This document shows positions 45,186-51,314 of a stretch of 51,314 nucleotides of DNA, piece by piece; the first letter of the stretch is position 1, and each line of letters starts with the position of its first letter. Source of the DNA: Polaromonas sp. YR568 (GTDB taxonomy: Bacteria > Pseudomonadota > Gammaproteobacteria > Burkholderiales > Burkholderiaceae_C); contig CAMARI010000002.1 of the NCBI GenBank assembly GCA_945860515.1, forward strand, positions 1-51,314, in the 5' to 3' direction. A model generated the notes under the pieces. The model was not told where the DNA came from. It ran no database searches and was given only the letters and a program-made list of their open reading frames with translations. The position numbers were made by a program, and so were the translations under genes.

Positions 45186-45902
45186 ATGACCACTTCTTCC
45201 AGCCTCCTGCCACCGACCCAGGTCGACCCCAAAATCGCTATGGGCTGGCTGCACACCGCTAAATTTTTGACGACAGCCCCCGAGCTCAAGCACCTGCCGC
45301 GCCTGGATGTGCCTGAAATCGCCTTTGTTGGCCGGTCAAACGCTGGCAAGTCCACCTGCATCAACACCCTGACGCAACAGCACCGGCTGGCCTACGCGTC
45401 CAAAACACCGGGCCGGACGCAGTCGATCAATCTTTTTACGCTGGGCAAACAGGGCGTGACCGATGCGGTGTTGACCGACCTGCCCGGCTACGGGTATGCG
45501 GCTGTGCCCAAGGAGGCCAAACTCCGCTGGCAGCAGGTGATGGGCAACTACCTGCAAACCCGCGACAACCTCAAAGCCGTGGTGCTGATGTGCGACCCAC
45601 GCCGTGGCATGACCGAGCTGGACGAGATTTTGCTAGACGTGATTCGCCCCCGGGTAGAAGATGGCATGAAGTTTTTAATCCTGCTGACCAAATCGGACAA
45701 GCTGAACAAGACCGAAGGCGCAAAAGCCCTGCAAATTGCCCGGCTGAACGCCGCAGGCGGCGACGTGAAGCTGTTTTCAGCCCTGAAAAAGCAGGGCGTT
45801 GAAGAGGTGGCACAGCATTTGTGGGACTGGACGCATCCAGACATCAGCTCTGAAGCCAAAAAACTGCCAGATCAGGCAGCAAATGCGGCTTCAGTCCAAT
45901 AA
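45186..45902 (+). CDS. engB: Ribosome biogenesis GTPase EngB (YihA/YsxC)
   Basis: EngB is a GTPase needed for 50S subunit assembly. The 238-residue protein has G1 GRSNAGKST, switch region TPGRTQSINLF, G3 DLPGYGYA and G4 TKSDKLNK, all in order. The N-terminal extension (1-45) is usual for Burkholderiales. It is divergent from the cytochrome c4 gene, which is the conserved order in this group. Its TAA stop is part of an AT-rich repeat. Confidence 0.96.
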   Translation: MTTSSSLLPPTQVDPKIAMGWLHTAKFLTTAPELKHLPRLDVPEIAFVGRSNAGKSTCINTLTQQHRLAYASKTPGRTQSINLFTLGKQGVTDAVLTDLPGYGYAAVPKEAKLRWQQVMGNYLQTRDNLKAVVLMCDPRRGMTELDEILLDVIRPRVEDGMKFLILLTKSDKLNKTEGAKALQIARLNAAGGDVKLFSALKKQGVEEVAQHLWDWTHPDISSEAKKLPDQAANAASVQ

Positions 45903-45934
45903 AAATATGAGCTAGAAGCTCTCAAATCAATAGC
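45896..45934 (-). repeat. AT-rich gene-end element, copy iv
   Basis: Read on the minus strand, the core GCTATTGATTTGAGAGC (45934-45918) is followed by TTCTAGCTCATAT and ATTGG, the same block order as copies ii and iii. The engB stop codon TAA (45900-45902) lies in it, and the hydrolase ATG at 45938 follows four bases after the other end. The element thus makes up the whole engB-hydrolase junction. Confidence 0.6.
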
Positions 45935-45937
45935 AAA

Positions 45938-46912
45938 ATGATCGAATTCAGCCGCCAGACTCTGCCCCACGGCATCACGCTGTCTTGCCGCAGTGCGGGC
46001 GCAAAAGGGCGGCCGGTACTGATGTTTTTGCATGGCTTTCCAGAAGCGGCTTTTGTTTGGGACGGCTTGCTGGCGCATTTTTCCCAGCCGGAGAACGGCG
46101 GCTACCGCTGCATTGCGCCCAATCTGCGCGGCTATGAACAATCCAGCGCCCCGAATGATGTGAGCGCCTACCAACCCAAGCATCTGGTGCAAGATATTGC
46201 GGCGTTGATAGCCCTTGAGGGCGGGCAGCCGCAGCGCTGGGCCGCCCCGAGCAAGGCTAGCCCCCTCGGGGGGCAGCGACTTACACGAAGTGAAGAGCGT
46301 GGGGGTCCACAGATTGATTGTCTTGTGGCCCACGACTGGGGCGGTGCCGTGGCTTGGAACCTGGCCGCCAGCCAGCCGCAGCTGATCAAAAAGCTGGCCA
46401 TCATCAACTCGCCTCACCCCGGTACGTTTTTGCGTGAGTTGCAGCAGTCACCCAGCCAGCAGGCGGCCAGCGCTTACATGAATTTTTTGATTCGGCCGGA
46501 TGCTGAAAAGCTGCTGGCCGAGGACGATTACAAAAGACTATGGCGATTTTTTAGCGACATCGGTACGCCGCCCAACGCAGGCGGGTGGCTGACTGATGCT
46601 GTCAAGTCGCAGTACCGCGACGTCTGGGAGCACGGCTTGACAGGGCCGCTCAATTTTTACCGCGCATCGCCACTGCGGCCCGGGCCGGATGTCGCGAATT
46701 TGGTGATTCCGCGCGAGCTGCTTTACGTGAACCTGCGCACGCTGGTGGTGTGGGGCATGGGCGACATGGCCCTGCTGCCGGGGCTGCTGGTTGGCCTGGC
46801 CGACTTTGTGCCGCGCATGGAACTGGAGCGTGTCGATGGCGCGAGCCACTGGATCATTCACGAACAACCCATGCTGGTAACGCAGCATCTGGCGCGGTTT
46901 TTGTCTGGTTGA
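45938..46912 (+). CDS. Alpha/beta hydrolase (epoxide-hydrolase-like) with an inserted repeat peptide
   Basis: The 324-residue protein is an alpha/beta-hydrolase of the epoxide hydrolase/haloalkane dehalogenase type. It has the oxyanion HGFPEAAFVWD block (about 33-43), RGYEQSS, the nucleophile elbow VAHDWGGAVAW with Asp as nucleophile, and a C-terminal catalytic His in GASHWIIHEQP. Between IALEGGQ and IDCLVAHDWGG, residues 98-125 (containing APSKASPLGGQRLTRSEERGG) are not part of the fold. They are encoded by an 84-base in-frame copy of a GC-rich repeat. The insert sits right before the strand that leads to the nucleophile, so activity may be affected or the loop may be tolerated. Substrate unknown. 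Confidence 0.88.
   Translation: MIEFSRQTLPHGITLSCRSAGAKGRPVLMFLHGFPEAAFVWDGLLAHFSQPENGGYRCIAPNLRGYEQSSAPNDVSAYQPKHLVQDIAALIALEGGQPQRWAAPSKASPLGGQRLTRSEERGGPQIDCLVAHDWGGAVAWNLAASQPQLIKKLAIINSPHPGTFLRELQQSPSQQAASAYMNFLIRPDAEKLLAEDDYKRLWRFFSDIGTPPNAGGWLTDAVKSQYRDVWEHGLTGPLNFYRASPLRPGPDVANLVIPRELLYVNLRTLVVWGMGDMALLPGLLVGLADFVPRMELERVDGASHWIIHEQPMLVTQHLARFLSG
46229..46312 (+). repeat. GC-rich dispersed element, copy B (inside the hydrolase, in frame)
   Basis: The inserted block is 84 bases, exactly 28 codons. It is bounded by CAG at 46226-46228 and ends with CAG at 46310-46312, which could be a three-base target repeat. It aligns along its full length with copy A in the tat operon. The centre AGCCCCCTCGGGGGGC is a near-perfect hairpin, followed by ACACGAAGTG. 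Removing it joins IALEGGQ directly to IDCLVAHDWGG, the expected hydrolase sequence. Confidence 0.8.
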
Positions 46913-46913
46913 C

Positions 46914-46960
46914 GCTATTTTTTCAATAGCTTCATATGCACTAATACATTGGCCTGTAGG
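46914..46960 (+). repeat. AT-rich gene-end element, copy iii
   Basis: The core GCTATTTTTTCAATAGC (46914-46930) is followed by TTCATATGCACTAATA and CATTGGCCTGTAGG, parallel to copy ii. It fills the 48 bases between the convergent stops of the hydrolase (46912) and the LpxL-family gene (46961). Confidence 0.65.
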
Positions 46961-47857
46961 TCAGTAGAGCTCCTGCATGCCATCGGGCCGGGTTTTAAAG
47001 CGTTTGTGTACCCAGAAGTACTGCGCTGGCTGGCTGCGGATGTAGCCTTCGAGCTTCTGGTTCATCAAAGCCGTGTCGGCCACCACGTCATCGGTCGGAA
47101 AGCTCTTCCAAGCAGGCAGCACATTGACTTGGTAACCACTGGCCGTCATGCTGACGACGACCGTCACCACCTTGGCGCGGCCCAGCCGGGCAAAGCGTGA
47201 CAGCGACGGCACGGTGGCAGTCGGCACGCCAAAAAACGGCACAAAAATAGATTCTTGCGGGCCAAAGTCCATGTCGGGCAATAAGTACAGCGGCTGTCCG
47301 CCGCGGATGGCCGCCACAATCGGTTTGACGCCCTCAACTCGGCCAAACAAGCGCATATTGCCCCAGCGCCTGCGGCCCCGAAGAATCCAGCGGTCCACCA
47401 ATTTGTTGGACTGGTCGGTGTAAATGGTGGTCGATGGGCGCGGGATGCGCAGCGTCACGCCACCCCAGGCGGCGTCCATGCCGACAAAATGCGGCACAAA
47501 CACCACCGTTGGCTGATTACCTGCCAGTTCTTCAATAGCACCCGTCAGCGTGACGCGGCGCAAAATCCAGCTTTTTGGCGCATGCCAAACCCAGCTTCTG
47601 TCCAGCCAGGCCTGCGCAAAATAAACAAAGGTTTGGCGCGTCAGAACCTGTAGGTGGTCTGCAGAATGCTCCGGAAAGCACAGCGACAGATTGGCCATGA
47701 CGACCCGCCGGCGCGGCACCACCGCCGCATACAGCACCCAGCCCAGCAGCTTGCCCATGGCGCGCACAACATTCAGTGGCAACAAGGCCAAAAGCTGCAT
47801 GAACAAAATGCCACTGCTGGTCAACAGGTAGCTGAACCACTGGCGCAGTGTTCTCAA
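46961..47857 (-). CDS. LpxL/HtrB-family lipid A acyltransferase (second of a pair)
   Basis: LpxL-family enzymes add secondary acyl chains to lipid A at the inner membrane. The 298-residue protein has an N-terminal membrane helix, the HX4D catalytic motif in VPHFVGMDAAW, and the family blocks YLLPDMDFGPQESIFVPFFG and QYFWVHKRFKTRP. The best start is TTG at 47857: it overlaps the upstream stop (TTGA), has AAGGACAGGG just before it, and gives RTLRQWFSYLL after the initiator. Acyl chain and position specificity cannot be read from the sequence. Confidence 0.88.
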   Translation of the reverse strand: MRTLRQWFSYLLTSSGILFMQLLALLPLNVVRAMGKLLGWVLYAAVVPRRRVVMANLSLCFPEHSADHLQVLTRQTFVYFAQAWLDRSWVWHAPKSWILRRVTLTGAIEELAGNQPTVVFVPHFVGMDAAWGGVTLRIPRPSTTIYTDQSNKLVDRWILRGRRRWGNMRLFGRVEGVKPIVAAIRGGQPLYLLPDMDFGPQESIFVPFFGVPTATVPSLSRFARLGRAKVVTVVVSMTASGYQVNVLPAWKSFPTDDVVADTALMNQKLEGYIRSQPAQYFWVHKRFKTRPDGMQELY

Positions 47858-48720
47858 ACCCTGTCCTTCTTCGCAGCTTCTTGGCGCGGTGTTTTGTAAC
47901 GTCCATAACCCCACAGATACTGGCCAGGCTGGCTCAGCACGATGGTTTCAATGGCCTGGTTGATGCGTGTCACGGCGCTGAGCGGGTCTGAGTTGGCCGG
48001 CAGATCGACGGCAGGCCGGATTTTAACGATGTAGCCGCGCCCTCTGGGCAAACGCTCGCAACTGACAGGCAGCAGCACCGCGCCGGTTTGCAAAGCCAAG
48101 CGCGCCGCCAGCGTCATGGTGTAGGCAGGTTTGCCGAAAAAAGGTGCCCACAGCCCCAAGCCTTCAGGCGGCACCTGGTCAGTCAGCAGCGCCACCGCTT
48201 CGTTGGCCTTGAGGGCTTGATGCATGGCCTTGATGGCACGGAGGGATGCGGGCAACACTTTCATTTGGGGGCGCTGGCGGGTGGTCAGTTCAATGGCGGC
48301 CAGCCAAGGCTGGCGGGCCGGGCGATAAATGGCGGTGACAGGCCCGTAAATTTCAGCCAGCGCTTGCGGGCCCAGCTCAAAACTGCCGCAGTGCGGGCCA
48401 AAAAAAATCACGCCCCTGCCCTGCGCAAAAGCCTCTTTGGCGATGTCTTGCCCCTGCATCTCGACCTGCATCTCGGGGTTATCCAGACACGACTGGCCAA
48501 ACGGCCGCAGCCACAACTTGGGCAGCTCCGCCACAAAGCGCCCGGCCTCGGCAATGGCAGGCTTGGCGGCTTCGAAAGGCAAGCCCGCCTGCGCAACATG
48601 GGCGCGAAAGCGCTTGCGGTAGGCGGGGCTCAAAGCCCACACCAGCCAGCCCAGCGCCCCGCCGATCGCATGCAGCGCGGGCAACGGCCAGAGGGCAAAA
48701 AATCGGAACAGGGTGAGCAT
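47854..48720 (-). CDS. LpxL/HtrB-family lipid A acyltransferase (first of a pair)
   Basis: This is a second, diverged LpxL-family acyltransferase, 288 residues from the ATG at 48720 (MLTLFRFFALWPLP). It has an N-terminal membrane helix and HX4E in GPHCGSFELG, the catalytic pair. TDQVPPEGLGLWAPFFGKPAYT and QYLWGYGRYKTPR are the other family blocks. An upstream ATG at 48765 is in frame, but it overlaps the probable metK -10 box. Paired acyltransferase genes beside metK are common in Burkholderiales. The two proteins differ enough to have distinct acyl or site preference. Confidence 0.88.
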   Translation of the reverse strand: MLTLFRFFALWPLPALHAIGGALGWLVWALSPAYRKRFRAHVAQAGLPFEAAKPAIAEAGRFVAELPKLWLRPFGQSCLDNPEMQVEMQGQDIAKEAFAQGRGVIFFGPHCGSFELGPQALAEIYGPVTAIYRPARQPWLAAIELTTRQRPQMKVLPASLRAIKAMHQALKANEAVALLTDQVPPEGLGLWAPFFGKPAYTMTLAARLALQTGAVLLPVSCERLPRGRGYIVKIRPAVDLPANSDPLSAVTRINQAIETIVLSQPGQYLWGYGRYKTPRQEAAKKDRV

Positions 48721-48764
48721 CAATGAAGGCACATGCCAAAAATCCGGGACGCAGCGTCGCGTCA

Positions 48765-48887
48765 TATAATTGTGGTGTCGCTGAGTTATCTGAACAACTT
48801 GCAGAGCGACGTTAAACCAACCTGCTAAAGCGTTCGCCTTAGCATTCCGCTGGCAACGCGCCCAGCAACCTTATGGAGTGTACTGAC
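48765..48887 (+). promoter_or_regulatory. metK: metK promoter and structured 5' leader
   Basis: TATAAT (48765-48770) lies about 120 bases before the metK ATG, with no good -35. The leader that would follow holds two hairpins: GCTAA-A-GCG/CGC-C-TTAGC (48824-48843) and GCTGG/CCAGC (48849-48866). The GGAG ribosome site (48875-48878) comes next. The layout suggests a regulated leader. It does not match the SAM-I, SAM-II or SAH riboswitch patterns as I know them. Confidence 0.4.
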
Positions 48888-50072
48888 ATGGCGAACGACT
48901 TTCTTTTTACCTCTGAATCTGTCTCCGAAGGCCACCCGGACAAGGTAGCCGACCAGATTTCTGATGCCATCTTAGATGCCATCTTCAAGCAAGACCCCCT
49001 CAGCCGCGTGGCCGCTGAAACTTTGACCAACACCGGCCTGGTCGTGCTGGCCGGCGAGATCACCACCAACGCCCATGTGGACTACATTCAGGTGGCGCGC
49101 GACACCATCAAGCGCATTGGGTACGACAACACCGAGTACGGTATTGACTACAAAGGCTGCGCGGTGATGGTCTGCTATGACAAGCAGTCCAACGACATCG
49201 CCCAGGGCGTTGACCATGCGTCAGACGACCACCTGAACACCGGTGCTGGCGACCAGGGCCTGATGTTTGGCTATGCCTGCGACGAAACGCCAGAACTGAT
49301 GCCTGCACCGATTTACTACGCTCACCGTTTGGTGGAGCGCCAGGCCCAGTTGCGCAAAAGCGGCAAGCTGCCGTTTCTGCGCCCCGACGCCAAAAGCCAG
49401 GTGACGATGCGCTATGTGGACGGCAGGCCGCACAGCATCGACACCGTGGTGTTGTCAACCCAGCACAGCCCAGACCAGAGCGAGACCGCCCACAAAATGA
49501 AGGCATCCTTCAATGAGGCCATCATTGAAGAGCTGATCAAACCCGTGCTGCCAAAGCACATGCTGACCGAGCACACAAAATACCTGATCAATCCGACAGG
49601 CCGTTTTGTCATTGGCGGCCCGCAGGGCGATTGCGGTTTGACGGGTCGCAAGATCATTGTGGACACCTACGGCGGTGCTTGCCCCCACGGCGGCGGCGCC
49701 TTCAGCGGCAAAGATCCCTCCAAAGTAGACCGCTCAGCCGCCTACGCTGCCCGCTATGTGGCCAAAAACATTGTCGCTGCAGGCCTGGCCAAGCAGTGCC
49801 AGATTCAGGTAGCCTATGCGATTGGCGTGGCCAAGCCGATGAACGTGACGGTCTACACCGAAGGCACTGGCGTGATCAGTGACGAAAAACTGTCAGCCCT
49901 GGTGCAAGAGCACTTTGACTTGCGCCCCAAAGGCATCATTCAAATGCTCGACTTGCTGCGTCCGATTTACGAAAAGACGGCAGCTTACGGCCACTTTGGC
50001 CGTGACGAGCCAGAATTTACTTGGGAGAGGACCGACAAGGCAGCATCGCTGCGCGCGGCTGCGGGCCTGTAA
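48888..50072 (+). CDS. metK: S-adenosylmethionine synthase MetK
   Basis: MetK makes S-adenosylmethionine from methionine and ATP. The 394-residue protein begins [19 protein letters not shown]. It has the metal/phosphate-binding [28 protein letters not shown], and [19 protein letters not shown] loops of the family. The ATG at 48888 is used, nine bases after GGAG; an in-frame ATG five codons earlier overlaps that ribosome site. A clear terminator follows. Confidence 0.97.
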   Translation: MANDFLFTSESVSEGHPDKVADQISDAILDAIFKQDPLSRVAAETLTNTGLVVLAGEITTNAHVDYIQVARDTIKRIGYDNTEYGIDYKGCAVMVCYDKQSNDIAQGVDHASDDHLNTGAGDQGLMFGYACDETPELMPAPIYYAHRLVERQAQLRKSGKLPFLRPDAKSQVTMRYVDGRPHSIDTVVLSTQHSPDQSETAHKMKASFNEAIIEELIKPVLPKHMLTEHTKYLINPTGRFVIGGPQGDCGLTGRKIIVDTYGGACPHGGGAFSGKDPSKVDRSAAYAARYVAKNIVAAGLAKQCQIQVAYAIGVAKPMNVTVYTEGTGVISDEKLSALVQEHFDLRPKGIIQMLDLLRPIYEKTAAYGHFGRDEPEFTWERTDKAASLRAAAGL

Positions 50073-50103
50073 GGCCAAGAGCCAAAGGTCCGGTGCCGAA
50101 GCT

Positions 50104-50130
50104 AAAAAACCACCTTCGGGTGGTTTTTTT
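50104..50130. terminator. Bidirectional intrinsic terminator after metK
   Basis: AAAAAACCACC, a TTCG loop and GGTGGTTTTTTT form a compact hairpin with a U-run in both directions. It serves metK on the plus strand and the convergent DUF2177 gene on the minus strand. Confidence 0.9.
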
Positions 50131-50147
50131 ACGCCAGGCTCACACTG

Positions 50148-50549
50148 TTATTTGTTCAGGTAATCCAGCGCCAGTTTGCCGACCGTCGCCGCAATGCCGC
50201 TGACCAGCGTGCCCCAGGCCATGTCGATAAAGGTCAGGCCCAGCGGCCAGTCTTTGATGACCGCGAGGTTTGTCAGGTCGTAGGTCGAATAGGCGAAAAA
50301 GCCAAACAAAGCCCCCATCAATGCGGCTTTCCACAGGGGACTGTCGGTCTGCGGCAAGACCGTAAAAACGAGCAAGCCGACCGGAAACATCAGGTAAAAG
50401 CCTGCCGCAGCCCATAAATTCGGGCTTGGGCGCAGCAAAGGCCCCATCGCGTTGGCATAGGTTGTTTTGGCAATCACGCCCAGCCACACCATGTCGATGA
50501 CAAACATGGTCAGGAAAATAGCGATATAGGTTCCCAGGTACTTCAGCAT
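50148..50549 (-). CDS. DUF2177 family membrane protein
   Basis: The 133-residue protein has four hydrophobic segments (about 5-22, 47-65, 75-95 and 108-127) and the DUF2177 pattern MFVIDMVWLGVIAK near the start and ALFGFFAYSTYDLTNLAVIKDWP in the middle. The polar, conserved Asp/Tyr residues lie within membrane spans. Function unknown. It is monocistronic and shares a terminator with metK. Confidence 0.88.
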   Translation of the reverse strand: MLKYLGTYIAIFLTMFVIDMVWLGVIAKTTYANAMGPLLRPSPNLWAAAGFYLMFPVGLLVFTVLPQTDSPLWKAALMGALFGFFAYSTYDLTNLAVIKDWPLGLTFIDMAWGTLVSGIAATVGKLALDYLNK

Positions 50550-50621
50550 GAACAGCTTTCAAACAGTTGTCGACTCTTGTTGAAGTCGGGATTCATTATT
50601 CATGTAAATCAATAACTTGGC

Positions 50622-50680
50622 TTGACCTGATTTAGTGAGCTCTGAATTGACTGACACTGGGCCATCGCAGCAGGTCAAGT
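50622..50680. promoter_or_regulatory. Widely spaced inverted repeat upstream of the CDF transporter
   Basis: CTTGACCTG (50622-50630) and CAGGTCAAG (50672-50680) are perfect nine-base arms 41 bases apart, in the 248-base divergent gap between the DUF2177 and CDF genes. Four helical turns between arms would suit a looping regulator. A TATAGA sequence at about 50712 could be a -10. Nothing else is evident in the gap. Confidence 0.3.
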
Positions 50681-50797
50681 CCACAGGTCTTCTGAAATTA
50701 ATGCGCCGAGGTATAGACTAGGCTCGGTCTTCAATTTGCCATCAGTCATGGCTAATCTGGCCGGTAAATAACCCGTCTCGCTCACATAAATCTCGCT

Positions 50798-51314
50798 ATG
50801 CAATTTTCAGAACAGCCCGAAGACCACGAGGAAAGTGGGCAGACGGCCGCAGATCGAACCGCAGCCACATCCCAAAGTACATGGGTCAGCGTGGCGGTCA
50901 ATGTGGTGCTATCGGCGACTCAGATCATCGTGGGTACCTTGTCCAAGTCGCAAGGCTTGATCGCCGATGGCATCCATTCGCTGTCCGACTTGATAGCGGA
51001 TTTCGTGGTGCTGTTTGCAAGCCATCACAGTAAAAAAGACGCTGACGAGAATCACCCTCATGGGCATCATCGCTTCGAAACCGCGGCTTCCATGGTTCTT
51101 GGCGTTTTACTTTTGGCTGTCGGCGTTGGGATGAGCTGGTCGGCGCTCATGAAATTGCACCAGCCAGAAACCATAGCCCAAGTTCATTCGATGGCGTTGT
51201 GGGTCGCGGGCTTGGCTCTGGTGGCCAAGGAGGCCCTGTTCCGCTACATGCTGGCCGTCGCAAAAAGGGTGAAGTCAAGCATGTTGATTGCCAACGCCTG
51301 GCATGCCCGCTCCG
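50798..51314 (+). CDS. Cation diffusion facilitator (CDF) metal efflux protein, N-terminal part
   Basis: CDF proteins export divalent metals such as zinc, iron or cadmium in exchange for protons. The 172 residues shown include a polar N-terminus (1-27), TM1 (about 30-50) and TM2 with the signature ADGIHSLSDLIADFVVLFAS, which contains the HxxxD metal site. A His-rich loop DENHPHGHHRFE follows, then TM3 and TM4. The frame is open to the window edge, so the gene is truncated there. The exact metal cannot be told from this part. Confidence 0.9.
   Translation, partial: MQFSEQPEDHEESGQTAADRTAATSQSTWVSVAVNVVLSATQIIVGTLSKSQGLIADGIHSLSDLIADFVVLFASHHSKKDADENHPHGHHRFETAASMVLGVLLLAVGVGMSWSALMKLHQPETIAQVHSMALWVAGLALVAKEALFRYMLAVAKRVKSSMLIANAWHARS

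Noticed and set aside
48840-48880. Classical SAM or SAH riboswitch before metK
   Set aside because: The leader folds, but I do not see the conserved cores of SAM-I, SAM-II or the SAH riboswitch, so only a generic structured leader is reported.

Overview
The window comes from a betaproteobacterium of the order Burkholderiales, most likely family Comamonadaceae (Rhodoferax/Polaromonas-like). This is inferred from gene order (mla operon, bolA, murA, his operon and tat on one strand; pilMNOPQ divergent from a PBP1a gene; msrPQ; a double LpxL-type pair divergent from metK) and from the style of dispersed repeats. No RNA genes, CRISPR arrays or prophage genes were seen. Almost all genes are housekeeping.

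Layout. 1-17592 (all minus strand) is one long gene train. Read in transcription order it is mlaFEDACB (retrograde phospholipid transport), an ABC-2 exporter pair, bolA/ibaG, murA, hisG, hisD, maleate-isomerase-like gene, an antitoxin/PIN-toxin pair, hisC, hisB, hisH, hisA, hisF, hisI, hisE, a small membrane protein, a HIT protein and tatABC (tatC cut by the window edge). 17780-24161 (minus) is gltBD, glutamate synthase. 24226-25075 is a RAYT transposase gene between inverted copies of its flanking motif, inserted against the gltB promoter. 25176-30721 (minus) holds a branched-chain-amino-acid-type binding protein, then aroK-aroB-dgt-MFS. 30740-38016 (minus) holds a decayed kinase fragment, an Ig-like repeat lipoprotein and pilMNOPQ. 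The plus-strand PBP1a gene (38299-40734) is divergent from pilM and convergent with cyaY. lptM-lysA (plus) meets msrPQ (minus). A c4-type cytochrome (minus) is divergent from engB, which is followed by an alpha/beta hydrolase (both plus). Two LpxL-family acyltransferases (minus) are divergent from metK (plus), followed by a DUF2177 membrane gene (minus) and the start of a CDF metal transporter (plus), cut by the right edge.

Functional links. HisGDCBHAFIE make up nearly all of histidine synthesis; the short HisG implies a HisZ encoded elsewhere. The mla genes, murA, the LpxL pair, PBP1a and lptM all serve the cell envelope. TatABC would export at least two substrates encoded here: MsrP, and the binding protein whose leader is twin-arginine.

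Most notable: three families of short dispersed repeats. (1) A GC-rich element of about 80-100 bp is present four times, twice as an in-frame insertion inside conserved enzymes (gltB and the alpha/beta hydrolase). (2) An AT-rich element with a 17-nt palindromic core sits at gene 3' ends, often overlapping the stop codon. (3) The RAYT-flanking motif. Other accessory features are a toxin-antitoxin pair with a 41-bp palindromic operator and an orphan maleate-isomerase-like gene inside the his operon, a tandem-repeat lipoprotein between pilQ and aroK, and a degenerate P-loop kinase fragment just upstream of aroK.
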